Assembly (NCBI RefSeq): GCF_009765275.1
Contig: NZ_VOPH01000005.1
Location: 248,001 to 312,000 of the forward strand
From: Chachezhania sediminis
Lineage (GTDB): Bacteria > Pseudomonadota > Alphaproteobacteria > Rhodobacterales > Rhodobacteraceae
Length of the DNA stretch: 64,000 bases
Direction: 5' to 3'
The stretch's first letter is position 1. Each line of letters starts with the position of its first letter. The notes under the pieces were generated by a model that worked only from the letters and a program-made list of their open reading frames with translations, made no database searches and was not told where the DNA came from. Shown in pieces: positions 1 through 8,398 of this stretch. Position numbers and translations under genes: made by a program.

Positions 1-176
1 GCAATGCTGCGCAATATTGTTTCGCTGCAGCGCAAAAGCTTGCGGCTCCTGCGTCAGCTATTGCCGTGTCTCGCCGGGGGCTTCAACTCTGTAAGTCACC
101 TCTCTATATCCTCTGTCCGACCCAACCGCTTCACCCATCGAAGCCACGAGGCCCTTTGAGCCACGAGGATTGTGCA

Positions 177-1118
177 ATGTCCGACCCCCGCCACGTGAAA
201 CTGCTGATCATCGGGTCCGGCCCGGCCGGCTATACCGCGGGCGTCTATGCGTCGCGTGCCATGCTGGAACCCGTGCTGATCCAGGGCATCGAGCCCGGCG
301 GCCAGCTGACCACCACGACCGAGGTCGAGAACTGGCCGGGCGAGTCCGAGATCCAGGGCCCCGACCTGATGGTTAAGATGGAAGCCCATGCCCGCGCCAT
401 GGGGACCGAGATCGTCAGCGACATCATCACCGAACTGGACCTGCAGGAACGTCCGTTCACGGCCAAGGCCGACAGCGGCGCGGTTTACAAGGCCGATGCG
501 GTGATCCTGGCGACCGGTGCCCGCGCCAAATGGCTGGGCCTGCCGTCGGAAGACAAGTTCAAGGGCTTCGGCGTCTCGGCCTGCGCAACCTGTGACGGCT
601 TCTTCTATCGTGGGCAGGAAATCGTCGTGATCGGCGGCGGCAACACTGCCGTGGAAGAGGCGCTGTTCCTGACCAACTTCGCGTCGAAGGTCACGCTGAT
701 CCACCGCCGCGATGAACTCCGCGCCGAAAAAATCCTGATCGACCGGCTGATGAAGAACCCCAAGATTGAACCGATGTGGTTCCACGAACTGGAAGAGGTC
801 GTGGGCCAGGACAACCCGATGGGGGTCGAGGCGGTGAAGGTTCGCCATGTCCAGACTGGCGAAATCACCGAGATCCCGGTCAAGGGCGTCTTCGTCGCCA
901 TCGGCCACGCCCCGGCCAGCGAACTGGTGGCCGATCAGCTGGAAACCCACATGGGCGGCTATGTCGTGACCAAGCCCGACAGCACCGCTACCTCGATCCC
1001 CGGCGTCTTTGCCGCGGGCGACCTGACCGACCACAAATACCGTCAAGCCGTTACCAGCGCAGGGATGGGGTGCATGGCAGCCCTTGAGGCGGAACGGTTT
1101 CTGGCCGAAAACGAATAG
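177..1118 (+). CDS. trxB: thioredoxin-disulfide reductase
   Basis: FAD-dependent cytoplasmic enzyme that passes electrons from NADPH to thioredoxin. The 313-aa protein has the FAD-binding GSGPAGYT motif near residue 13, the redox-active CATC pair at residues 136-139 followed by DG, and the NADPH-binding GGGNTA motif near residue 153, all in the family order and at the usual length. The frame stays open upstream, but the ATG at 177 has a GAGGA ribosome site 7 nt before it and matches the normal family start. An adenylate cyclase follows 54 nt downstream on the same strand, with a hairpin between them. Identification is secure. Confidence 0.97.
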   Translation: MSDPRHVKLLIIGSGPAGYTAGVYASRAMLEPVLIQGIEPGGQLTTTTEVENWPGESEIQGPDLMVKMEAHARAMGTEIVSDIITELDLQERPFTAKADSGAVYKADAVILATGARAKWLGLPSEDKFKGFGVSACATCDGFFYRGQEIVVIGGGNTAVEEALFLTNFASKVTLIHRRDELRAEKILIDRLMKNPKIEPMWFHELEEVVGQDNPMGVEAVKVRHVQTGEITEIPVKGVFVAIGHAPASELVADQLETHMGGYVVTKPDSTATSIPGVFAAGDLTDHKYRQAVTSAGMGCMAALEAERFLAENE

Positions 1119-1125
1119 GCCGCCC

Positions 1126-1155
1126 TGCCCGCTGCAGGACACACTGCGGCGGGCA
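1126..1155 (+). terminator. hairpin between trxB and the adenylate cyclase
   Basis: A 12-bp stem (TGCCCGCTGCAG pairing with CTGCGGCGGGCA, one T-G wobble) encloses a 6-nt loop directly after trxB. It lacks a T-run, so it may be an attenuating or RNA-processing structure rather than a full terminator. Its 3' arm ends on the A of an upstream in-frame ATG at 1155, which argues against that ATG as the cyclase start. Confidence 0.5.
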
Positions 1156-1172
1156 TGGAGAGGACCTGGCGT

Positions 1173-2867
1173 GTGAACGCTCTGTGGCATGGGAACTGGG
1201 CGACACGGGCGCGGATCGTTTCCGGGCTGATCCTGTTCCTGTTCGCGCTGACCCATTTCCTGAACCTGGGGCTTGGGCTCTTTTCGTCGGAATGGCTGGA
1301 AACGGCGCAGGTCTGGCGCAAGGCGGTGACCCGCAGCGGGCCCGGGTCGGCCATCCTGGCGCTGGCGGCGCTGGTCCATGTCGGCCTGGCCTTCCGGCAC
1401 GTCCTTCGGCGGCGCAGCCTGCGGATCCCGTTCCGGGAATGGGCCCAGATCGGCCTGGGCTTCCTGATCCCGGTATTCCTGATCGCCCATGTGGTCCACA
1501 CCCATGTCGCGGCGGCGATGTTCGATGTCGACGACCAGTATGCCTATCTGATCGCGCTGATCTGGGGCACGCGTGACGGGCTTTACCAGACGCTGCTGAT
1601 CCTGATCGTCTGGACCCACGCCTGTATCGGCCTGCGCATGTGGCTGCGCGCGGCGCCGTGGTGGGACCGGGCTGTTCCCTATCTCAGCGCCGGCGCGGTC
1701 ATGGTCCCCGCCTTCGCCATGACCGGCTATCTGGTCGAAGGCCGGCGCATTGCGCCGCTGAAGGCCGACCCGGACGCTTTCTGGGCCTATGCCGAGACAA
1801 TCAACTTTCCCGATGCCGAAGCCTTTGCCACGCTGGCCCGAATCAGCGGCACCGCCTTCGACATCTTCCTGGCGCTGGTCGGTTCGACATTGCTGTGGCA
1901 GCTGGTCCGCCAGATCGCGACCCGGCGCCGGTCGGTTCGGATCCGCTACATCGACGGGCCCGAGGTGCTGGGGCGGCGCGGCGCGACGCTGCTGGAGATG
2001 TCGCGCGCCAATGGCGTGCCGCATACGGCGCTGTGCGGAGGACGCGGGCGCTGTTCCACCTGCCGGGTGATCGTCGAGGATGGCGCCGCCTTCTTGCCAC
2101 CCCCCGACGAGGCCGAGGCGCGGACCCTGCGCGCGGTCGGCGCGCCGACCAATGCGCGTCTGGCCTGCCAGATCAGCCCCGAAAACGACCTGGCCGTCTT
2201 TCGCGTGTTCCAGCCGGATGGCAAACGCGGCCGGGCCCATGCCAGTCAGGGCGAGGAACGGCGCCTGGCGATCCTGTTCCTGGATATGCGCGGCTTTACC
2301 GCCCGCACGTCAGGTCAACTGCCCTATGACGTCGTCTTCCTTCTGAACCGCTTCTTCGATGCCGTGGTGCCCCCGATCATGCGGTCGGGAGGCACCGTCG
2401 ACAAATACCTGGGCGACGGTTTTCTTGCAGTTTTCGAAGCGCCTGACGCCGCAACTTCGGCCAGGGACGCGCTGGAGGCGGTGCGCCAGATCGGCACCGC
2501 GCTGGAGGCGTTCAATGCCGGACTGGCCCGTCATGGCGATACCGAGATCAAGATCGGCGTGGGCCTTCATCTTGGCCTGCTGGTCCTGGGCGAAATCGGC
2601 GCCGCCGGAAATGCCCCCCGCACCCTGATCGGCGACACCGTCAACATCGCATCGCGGCTGGAAGCGATGACGAAGGAAGCCGGGGTCGAGCTGCTGGTCT
2701 CTGCCGAAGTGTTGACCGCGGCCGGGTTCGATCCGGCCGACCTGCAGATGCAGGACTTCGAACTGCGCGGCCTGGACCACCCCATGCCGGCCCTGCCAGT
2801 ACCCCGCTGTGCCGGGCTGGACGAGTGCCTTGCCGCTACGGCAGGCACGGCCGAGCGCACGAGTTGA
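1173..2867 (+). CDS. membrane adenylate cyclase with heme-b-like anchor and [2Fe-2S] ferredoxin domain
   Basis: Probable redox-responsive class III adenylate cyclase (ATP to cAMP). Residues 10-250 form about six membrane helices; His28, His69, His106/109 and His149 lie one per helix in the first four, as in diheme b anchors of succinate:quinone oxidoreductases. Residues 255-345 are a plant-type ferredoxin domain with Cys288, 294, 297 and 332 (C-x5-C-x2-C...C). Residues 365-550 are the cyclase, with metal aspartates Asp371 and Asp415, adenine-specifying Lys411 and Asp488, and transition-state Asn491 and Arg495, so it should be active. The GTG start at 1173 is preferred over the ATG at 1155 because GGAGAGG (1157-1163) sits at proper spacing and the ATG is inside a hairpin. 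From memory, Sinorhizobium CyaC is a comparable diheme-anchored cyclase. Heme binding is inferred. Confidence 0.88.
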   Translation: MNALWHGNWATRARIVSGLILFLFALTHFLNLGLGLFSSEWLETAQVWRKAVTRSGPGSAILALAALVHVGLAFRHVLRRRSLRIPFREWAQIGLGFLIPVFLIAHVVHTHVAAAMFDVDDQYAYLIALIWGTRDGLYQTLLILIVWTHACIGLRMWLRAAPWWDRAVPYLSAGAVMVPAFAMTGYLVEGRRIAPLKADPDAFWAYAETINFPDAEAFATLARISGTAFDIFLALVGSTLLWQLVRQIATRRRSVRIRYIDGPEVLGRRGATLLEMSRANGVPHTALCGGRGRCSTCRVIVEDGAAFLPPPDEAEARTLRAVGAPTNARLACQISPENDLAVFRVFQPDGKRGRAHASQGEERRLAILFLDMRGFTARTSGQLPYDVVFLLNRFFDAVVPPIMRSGGTVDKYLGDGFLAVFEAPDAATSARDALEAVRQIGTALEAFNAGLARHGDTEIKIGVGLHLGLLVLGEIGAAGNAPRTLIGDTVNIASRLEAMTKEAGVELLVSAEVLTAAGFDPADLQMQDFELRGLDHPMPALPVPRCAGLDECLAATAGTAERTS

Positions 2868-3058
2868 CGCCGACATTGCTGCGATGCGGTAAAACTTTTC
2901 GCACCGGCAGCATTCCGCCGCTTTTGAAAGGGACAAATGCACGCATCGAAGGCCCTTCCGGCCTTGCATGCTGGACAATTCGAGGCTGACCGGTCTAAGG
3001 CTCAGCCGGCCGCGCCGCCCCATCGGCCCCACAAAGCACAATTTTTTCGAGAGACGTT

Positions 3059-4777
3059 ATGACCATGCTGAGCAATCTGGCCCCGGTCCCGGAACTTTAT
3101 GTTTCCTACGAGTCCGCGCAGAAACTGAAAGTCGAGGCCGCAGACCTCAAAAGTCACGATCTGTCTCCGCGCCAGATCTGCGATCTGGAACTGCTTATGA
3201 ACGGCGGCTTCGCCCCGCTCAAGGGCTTCCTGACCGAGGCCGACTATAACGGCGTGGTCGAGAACATGCGCACCGCCGACGGCACGCTGTGGCCGATGCC
3301 GATCACCCTGGACGTCACCCAGGCGTTCGCGGACTCGATCGAGATCGGCGAAGACATTGCGCTGCGCGACCGTGAAGGCGTGATCCTGGCCACCATGACG
3401 GTGACCGACCGCTGGACCCCAGACAAGGCGAAAGAGGCCGAACTGGTCTTTGGCGCCGACGACGACAAGCACCCGGCGGTCTATTATCTGCACAACCAGG
3501 CCGGCCCCGTGTACCTGGGCGGCCCGGTGACCGGCATCCAGCCGCCGGTGCACTATGATTTCCGGGCGCGTCGCGACACGCCGAACGAACTGCGCGCCTA
3601 TTTCCGCAAGCTGGGCTGGCGCCGCGTCGTGGCCTTCCAGACCCGCAACCCGCTGCACCGCGCGCACCAGGAACTGACCTTCCGCGCCGCAAAGGAAGCC
3701 CAGGCCAACCTGCTGATCCACCCGGTCGTCGGCATGACCAAGCCGGGCGACGTCGACCACTTCACCCGCGTGCGCTGCTATGAAGCCGTGCTGGACAAGT
3801 ACCCGGCATCGACCACCACGATGTCGCTGCTGCCGCTGGCCATGCGCATGGCCGGCCCGCGCGAGGCCGTCTGGCACGGGCTGATCCGCAAGAACTATGG
3901 CTGCAGCCACTTCATCGTGGGCCGCGACCACGCGGGCCCCGGCTCGAACTCGAAGGGCGAAGACTTCTACGGCCCCTACGATGCACAGGACCTCTTCCGG
4001 AAGCACCAGGAAGAGATGGGCATCGAGATGGTGGACTTCAAACACATGGTCTGGGTCCAGGAACGCGCTCAGTACGAGGCCATCGACGAGATCGAGGACA
4101 AGGATAAGATCACGATCCTGAACATCTCGGGCACCGAACTGCGCCGCCGCCTGGCGGAAGGCCTGGAAATCCCGGAATGGTTCTCGTTCCCGGAAGTGGT
4201 CGCAGAACTGCGCCGCACCAAGCCGCCGCGGTCCAAGCAGGGCTTCACCGTCTTCTTCACCGGCTTCTCGGGGTCGGGCAAGTCGACCATCGCGAACGCG
4301 CTTATGGTCAAGCTGATGGAGATGGGCGGCCGCCCGGTGACGCTGCTGGACGGCGACATCGTCCGCAAGAACCTGTCGTCGGAACTGGGCTTCTCGAAAG
4401 AGCACCGCGACCTGAACATCCGCCGCATCGGCTATGTCGCGTCCGAGATCACCAAGAACGGCGGCATCGCGATCTGCGCCCCCATCGCGCCCTACGCGAC
4501 CACCCGTCGCGCCGTGCGCGAGGACGTCGAATCCTATGGCGCCTTCGTCGAGGTCCACGTCGCGACCACGATCGAGGAATGCGAAAAGCGTGACCGCAAG
4601 GGCCTGTACAAGCTGGCCCGCGAAGGCAAGATCAAGGAGTTCACCGGGATTTCCGACCCCTACGACGTGCCGGAAAACCCCGAACTGCGGCTGGAAACCG
4701 AAGGCACCGATGTGGACAACTGCGCCCACCAGGTCATCCTGAAACTGGAAAGCATGGGCCTGATCGCCGCCGAGTGA
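3059..4777 (+). CDS. bifunctional sulfate adenylyltransferase / APS kinase
   Basis: Activates sulfate: ATP sulfurylase makes APS and the kinase domain phosphorylates it to PAPS. In the 572-aa protein, residues 1-390 are ATP sulfurylase with QTRNPLHRAH at 194-203 and GRDHAGPG near 288; residues 395-572 are APS kinase (CysC-type) with the P-loop GFSGSGKST at 402-410 and the following LLDGD motif. Both active sites look intact, so this is a true sat-cysC fusion and not a regulatory remnant. It is preceded by 191 nt without a gene and followed by a clean intrinsic terminator, so it is probably monocistronic. Confidence 0.96.
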   Translation: MTMLSNLAPVPELYVSYESAQKLKVEAADLKSHDLSPRQICDLELLMNGGFAPLKGFLTEADYNGVVENMRTADGTLWPMPITLDVTQAFADSIEIGEDIALRDREGVILATMTVTDRWTPDKAKEAELVFGADDDKHPAVYYLHNQAGPVYLGGPVTGIQPPVHYDFRARRDTPNELRAYFRKLGWRRVVAFQTRNPLHRAHQELTFRAAKEAQANLLIHPVVGMTKPGDVDHFTRVRCYEAVLDKYPASTTTMSLLPLAMRMAGPREAVWHGLIRKNYGCSHFIVGRDHAGPGSNSKGEDFYGPYDAQDLFRKHQEEMGIEMVDFKHMVWVQERAQYEAIDEIEDKDKITILNISGTELRRRLAEGLEIPEWFSFPEVVAELRRTKPPRSKQGFTVFFTGFSGSGKSTIANALMVKLMEMGGRPVTLLDGDIVRKNLSSELGFSKEHRDLNIRRIGYVASEITKNGGIAICAPIAPYATTRRAVREDVESYGAFVEVHVATTIEECEKRDRKGLYKLAREGKIKEFTGISDPYDVPENPELRLETEGTDVDNCAHQVILKLESMGLIAAE

Positions 4778-4804
4778 TTGCCTTCACGCTGACGATTTCC
4801 GAAG

Positions 4805-4834
4805 CCGCCCCGGTTCATCCGGGGCGGTTTTCTT
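4805..4834 (+). terminator. intrinsic terminator after sat-cysC
   Basis: A perfect 9-bp stem (CCGCCCCGG / CCGGGGCGG) with a TTCAT loop is followed by TTTTCTT. It lies 27 nt after the sat-cysC stop codon. Confidence 0.92.
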
Positions 4835-4865
4835 GTTCTTCGCCCCCTGCTTCTGATAGAGCGCC

Positions 4866-5723
4866 ATGGAAGACCCGATGGATCCGCACCGCATGAAACT
4901 GGCAACGTTCTGGCATTCCGGCCGAGTTCACAACCTGGGCGCGCTCTGCCTTGCCTCGTGGCTCGACCACGGGTTCGAGGTGGACCTCTATTCCTTCGAC
5001 ACGCCCGACAACGTGCCCCCGGGCGTGACCGTGAAGGACGCCGAACCGGTCCTGTCGCGATCCTATATCGACCGGCTGAAGCCGGTCCTTTACGCCGAAC
5101 GCGGCCCCGGCCAGTCGATCGTCAATTTCAGCGACCTGTTTCGCATCCGGATGATGGAAGACGGGCTGGGCCTGTGGCTGGACACCGACATCCTGCTGTT
5201 CCGTGGGTTCGAAGTGGATCCCGCGAAGCCCTATTTCGCGTGGGAGGACGGGCACCGCATCGGATCGCCCGTGTTCTATCTTCCGCAGGGCAGCCCGATG
5301 ATCCCCGACTACAAGAAGGTCTTCGACGATCCCGACCTGATGCCCCACTGGCTGGGCTTCCGGCGCCGCGTGCTGAAGCCGATGCTGTGGCGCTTGCAGG
5401 GGAAGGAATATTCGCCCCGCGATCTGGGCATGACGATCTACGGCAACGATGCCTTCACGCGGCTGGCCAAGAAGCACGGGCTGCTGAAATATGCACTGGG
5501 GCCGAAACCGTTCTATTCCTGGAACGGCAAGGAAACGAACAAGTTCTACATGGCAAACAGGCACTGGGAGATCGAGGACGACCCCGAGGTCATCGGCATC
5601 CACGTCCACCGGAAGGAAATCGCCCACCTGCGCCCTGCCCCAGGTAGTCTTTACGAACGGGCCATGGCACGCTACGCGGATCACTTGCCGGCCGACATGG
5701 TCTGGGAAGACCCCGCCCCCTAG
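4866..5723 (+). CDS. glycosyltransferase with DXD motif (sugar-binding DXD family)
   Basis: Likely a cytoplasmic nucleotide-sugar-dependent glycosyltransferase. The 285-aa protein has an N-terminal FWHSG...LGALCLASW stretch and a DXD metal/nucleotide-sugar motif in LWLDTDILLF near residue 105, typical of the GT32-like/capsular synthesis group. No signal peptide or membrane helix is evident. Three in-frame ATGs (4866, 4878, 4893) are possible; the one at 4893 (MKLATFWHSG) looks most like a family start, but no ribosome site is clear at any of them. Another glycosyltransferase-like gene follows 93 nt later, suggesting a small surface-polysaccharide pair. The acceptor is unknown. Confidence 0.75.
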   Translation: MEDPMDPHRMKLATFWHSGRVHNLGALCLASWLDHGFEVDLYSFDTPDNVPPGVTVKDAEPVLSRSYIDRLKPVLYAERGPGQSIVNFSDLFRIRMMEDGLGLWLDTDILLFRGFEVDPAKPYFAWEDGHRIGSPVFYLPQGSPMIPDYKKVFDDPDLMPHWLGFRRRVLKPMLWRLQGKEYSPRDLGMTIYGNDAFTRLAKKHGLLKYALGPKPFYSWNGKETNKFYMANRHWEIEDDPEVIGIHVHRKEIAHLRPAPGSLYERAMARYADHLPADMVWEDPAP

Positions 5724-5816
5724 GAGCTGGGCCAAAGCGGCCCGAAGACTGACCAGCCGGAAGCGACAGGCCCGCCCGTCGCTTAGCCGACGCCCCAAGG
5801 ACCCAAAAGCAGCCCC

Positions 5817-6680
5817 ATGATTGTTGTTTCCCTGTCGACCATCCCCCCCCGTTTCAACATGCTGGGCGGTGTTCTTCAAAGTCTTCTGAACCAGCGTCAA
5901 AAGATCGACGAGATCCGGGTGAACATCCCGCGCACCTATCGCCGTTTCCCGGAGCACGCATTCACGGAACCGGACCTGCCCGAAGGCGTCACCCTGCGCA
6001 TCTGCGACGAGGATTTCGGCCCCGCGACCAAGGTGCTGCCCGCGCTGCAGGACTATCGCGGGCGCGAGGACGTGCGGATCTTCTATTGCGACGACGACCG
6101 GGTCGCGCATCCGACCTGGGTGGAAGAGTTCGTCAGGATCTCGAAATCGCGGCCCAGGGACTGCATCGTCAATTCCGGCCTGGACCTGAAGCAACTGGGC
6201 TTCGACACGATCAAAGGCCGGTCGCCCTGGAATCTCTATGTTCCCGGGCGTCGCCGGTTCGACATGGTCTATCGCGGCCGCCGCATCAAGCAGCAGGTGA
6301 AACAGCTGTGGACCGGAAAGAAGCTGCCCAAGCCGCCGCGCGGACCGGCCTATGCCAAGAACGGCTATATCGACATCGCCGAAGGCTGCGGCGGCGTCCT
6401 GGTGAAGCCGCATTTCTTCGACGACAAGGTCTTTGACGTCCCGGCCAAGCTGTGGTCGGTCGACGACATCTGGCTTTCCGGGATGCTGGAACTGAAGGGC
6501 ACCGGCGTCTGGATCAACCGGCAGGGACAGATCCCCCCCGAGATGAAGGCTGCCACCGACTCGGCGCTCTACATGGCCGTGATCGAAGGCTATGACCGGA
6601 CCGAGGCGAATGCCGCCTGTGTCCGCTATCTGCAGGAAACCTACGGGATCTGGCCGAACCGGGAAAAGCCGGCCGCCTGA
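5817..6680 (+). CDS. glycosyltransferase-like protein (GT-A fold, YCDDDR motif)
   Basis: The 287-aa protein opens with VSLSTIPPRF...L...LLNQ, like GT-A fold transferases that scan a nucleotide sugar near the N-terminus. It carries an acidic FYCDDDR motif near residue 98, in the position of a DXD metal site. No transmembrane helix is visible. It follows a DXD glycosyltransferase on the same strand with 93 nt between them and no obvious terminator, so the two probably work in the same glycan pathway. I cannot name the sugar or acceptor, and the family assignment is from the motif pattern only. Confidence 0.62.
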   Translation: MIVVSLSTIPPRFNMLGGVLQSLLNQRQKIDEIRVNIPRTYRRFPEHAFTEPDLPEGVTLRICDEDFGPATKVLPALQDYRGREDVRIFYCDDDRVAHPTWVEEFVRISKSRPRDCIVNSGLDLKQLGFDTIKGRSPWNLYVPGRRRFDMVYRGRRIKQQVKQLWTGKKLPKPPRGPAYAKNGYIDIAEGCGGVLVKPHFFDDKVFDVPAKLWSVDDIWLSGMLELKGTGVWINRQGQIPPEMKAATDSALYMAVIEGYDRTEANAACVRYLQETYGIWPNREKPAA

Positions 6681-6701
6681 AGGTCACCACCCGAACGTTT
6701 T

Positions 6702-6727
6702 GCGCCCCGGGCAGGTCCCGGGGGCGC
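6702..6727. terminator. GC-rich hairpin between convergent genes
   Basis: GCGCCCCGGG and CCCGGGGGCGC pair with one bulged G around a 5-nt loop. It lies between the stop codons of the glycosyltransferase-like gene and the DUF1150 gene. There is no T-run after the stem in either direction, so termination is only suggested. Confidence 0.4.
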
Positions 6728-6742
6728 GTGTTCAGCGAAAGG

Positions 6743-6967
6743 TCAGTGCACCGTGACCGGGGTCAGGTCGTGCTGGCGGGCCAGCGCGAAAGCCAGGTTG
6801 CGGTCGGCGACCAGCGCCAATTGCTGACCGTCGGCGTCATGCACGGCATAGACGCGGGTCAGGTCTTCCATCTGCGACTGGACCTCTTTCGGCAGGTCCT
6901 TGGCTTCGACCGCCTTCACGTAAACGATGGACTTGCCCGTGGGCAGAAGATCGATGGGCGTATTCAT
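6743..6967 (-). CDS. DUF1150 family protein
   Basis: A 74-aa protein matching the small alphaproteobacterial DUF1150 family: an acidic and hydrophobic core ending in YAVHDADGQQLALVADRNLAFALARQHDL. It has no signal peptide, membrane segment or catalytic motif. It starts 5 nt after the small heat-shock gene on the same strand, so the pair is almost certainly co-transcribed. A role linked to stress or protein quality control is inferred from that pairing alone. Confidence 0.85.
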   Translation of the reverse strand: MNTPIDLLPTGKSIVYVKAVEAKDLPKEVQSQMEDLTRVYAVHDADGQQLALVADRNLAFALARQHDLTPVTVH

Positions 6968-6972
6968 AAGAC

Positions 6973-7386
6973 TTACCCCTTTCTGATATTGATCGTCTGG
7001 ACGACCGGTTCCTGAACCGCGCGCGTCAGGTCGACATGCAGCAGGCCGTTTTCCATCACCGCCTCGCCCACCTCGACTCCGTCGGCCAGCACGAAGGTGC
7101 GCTGGAACTGTCGGGCGGCGATTCCGCGGTGCAGGAACACCCGGCCGTCACTGTCGTCGGCCTGCCGTCCGCGGATCACCAACTGGCGGTCCTCGACGAC
7201 GATCGACAAATCGCTTTCGGAAAACCCGGCCACGGCAAGCGTGATCCGGTACGAACGATCGGAGGTCTGTTCGATATTGAACGGCGGATAACCTTCGTTG
7301 CCCGACTTGGAGGTACGCTCGAGCAGCCGTTCAAGCTGTTCGAAGCCAAGCAGGTGCGGATACGCGCCCAAGGTAAGTTTCGACAC
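6973..7386 (-). CDS. Hsp20 family small heat-shock protein
   Basis: ATP-independent holdase chaperone of the alpha-crystallin family. The protein (137 aa from the preferred start) has the PPFNIE entry to the crystallin domain, strand pattern Y-R-I-T-L-A-V-A-G, and the LHRGIAARQF and ENGLLHVDL segments typical of IbpA-like proteins. The frame extends upstream to a GTG at 7422, but AAGGACG (7392-7398 region, minus strand) is correctly placed before the GTG at 7386, giving VSKLTLGAYPHLLGF, which resembles the usual family start. DUF1150 follows 5 nt later. Confidence 0.93.
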   Translation of the reverse strand: MSKLTLGAYPHLLGFEQLERLLERTSKSGNEGYPPFNIEQTSDRSYRITLAVAGFSESDLSIVVEDRQLVIRGRQADDSDGRVFLHRGIAARQFQRTFVLADGVEVGEAVMENGLLHVDLTRAVQEPVVQTINIRKG

Positions 7387-7574
7387 CGGTTTCGTCCTTA
7401 TGTCAAAAGCGACGGAACGCACGGTCCCGTTCTGGCAACCGTGCAGGGGTTAATATGGGTGGAAATCATCACTGTAACAAGGGCTAGGCTTGTCCGGTTT
7501 CGCCTCGTATTATCGTCACTGCCGAATTCGTTAACCGGCCCGACAAGGGGCCGCTGCAGGTTCCGGGAGCAGCA

Positions 7575-7799
7575 ATGAACGCGCCAACCGATCTCTCGAT
7601 GAAGACCGAAGAGGTACTGCGGTTCGAACTGGAAGTCTTTCGCCAGCAGCACCGCGACCTGGACGAGGCGATCCATGCCCTGGTCGAACGCGGCACCTCG
7701 GACCAACTGACCCTGCAGCGCCTGAAGAAGCAGAAATTGCAGCTGAAGGACCGCATCGCCCGGATCGAGGACTGGCTGACCCCCGACATCATCGCCTGA
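7575..7799 (+). CDS. YdcH / DUF465 family protein
   Basis: A 74-aa, highly charged helical protein with the DUF465 signature: a long amphipathic helix followed by L-x-x-L-K-K-x-K-L-x-L-K-D-R-I. GGGAG lies shortly before the ATG. It stands 110 nt before purE and has a shorter paralogue at 37471-37635. The family is small, cytoplasmic and of unknown function. Confidence 0.85.
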   Translation: MNAPTDLSMKTEEVLRFELEVFRQQHRDLDEAIHALVERGTSDQLTLQRLKKQKLQLKDRIARIEDWLTPDIIA

Positions 7800-7909
7800 G
7801 CGGTTTTCACGGCCGCCTGATCGCGACTCCGCATTTCGCTGCCATTGCGTGCGGGTGGGCTTTGGCTTAAGCCTCCGACTTCCTTTCGTTGCTGAAGCGG
7901 GACAAGTGC

Positions 7910-8398
7910 ATGGCAGATGTGCAAGTGGGCATCATCATGGGCAGCCAGTCGGACTGGCCCACCATGAAGGAGGCGGCCCAGATCCTGGATGAACTGGGCG
8001 TGGCGCACGAGGACCGCATCGTGTCCGCCCACCGCACGCCGGACCGGCTGTGGGACTATGGCAAGACCGCCGTCGACCGTGGGCTGAAGGTGATTATCGC
8101 CGGCGCCGGCGGGGCCGCGCACCTGCCCGGCATGATGGCGTCGAAGACCCGTGTGCCGGTGATCGGCGTTCCGGTCCAGACCCGTGCGCTGTCGGGGGTC
8201 GACTCGCTCTATTCCATCCTGCAGATGCCCCGCGGCTTTCCCGTTGCCACCATGGCCATCGGGTCCGCCGGTGCCGCCAATGCCGGCCTGATGGCCGCCG
8301 GGATCCTGGCCCTGACCGATCCCGCATTGGCTGCCCGCCTGGACGCCTGGCGCGAGGCGCTGTCTGCGTCGATCCCCGAGGCCCCCGTCGATGACTGA
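7910..8398 (+). CDS. purE: 5-(carboxyamino)imidazole ribonucleotide mutase
   Basis: Converts N5-CAIR to CAIR in de novo purine synthesis. The 162-aa protein has the class I PurE nucleotide site GSQSDWPTM near the N-terminus, the SAHRTPDRL loop, and [11 protein letters not shown] with VPVIGVPVQ. The frame is open to 7889, but the ATG at 7910 gives the standard family start. It overlaps purK by 8 nt, so the two products are translationally coupled. Confidence 0.96.
   Translation: MADVQVGIIMGSQSDWPTMKEAAQILDELGVAHEDRIVSAHRTPDRLWDYGKTAVDRGLKVIIAGAGGAAHLPGMMASKTRVPVIGVPVQTRALSGVDSLYSILQMPRGFPVATMAIGSAGAANAGLMAAGILALTDPALAARLDAWREALSASIPEAPVDD

Noticed and set aside
1-176. Searched the left edge for a partial gene upstream of trxB.
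   Set aside because: No frame with recognisable coding content is present; I see nothing that can be named in it.
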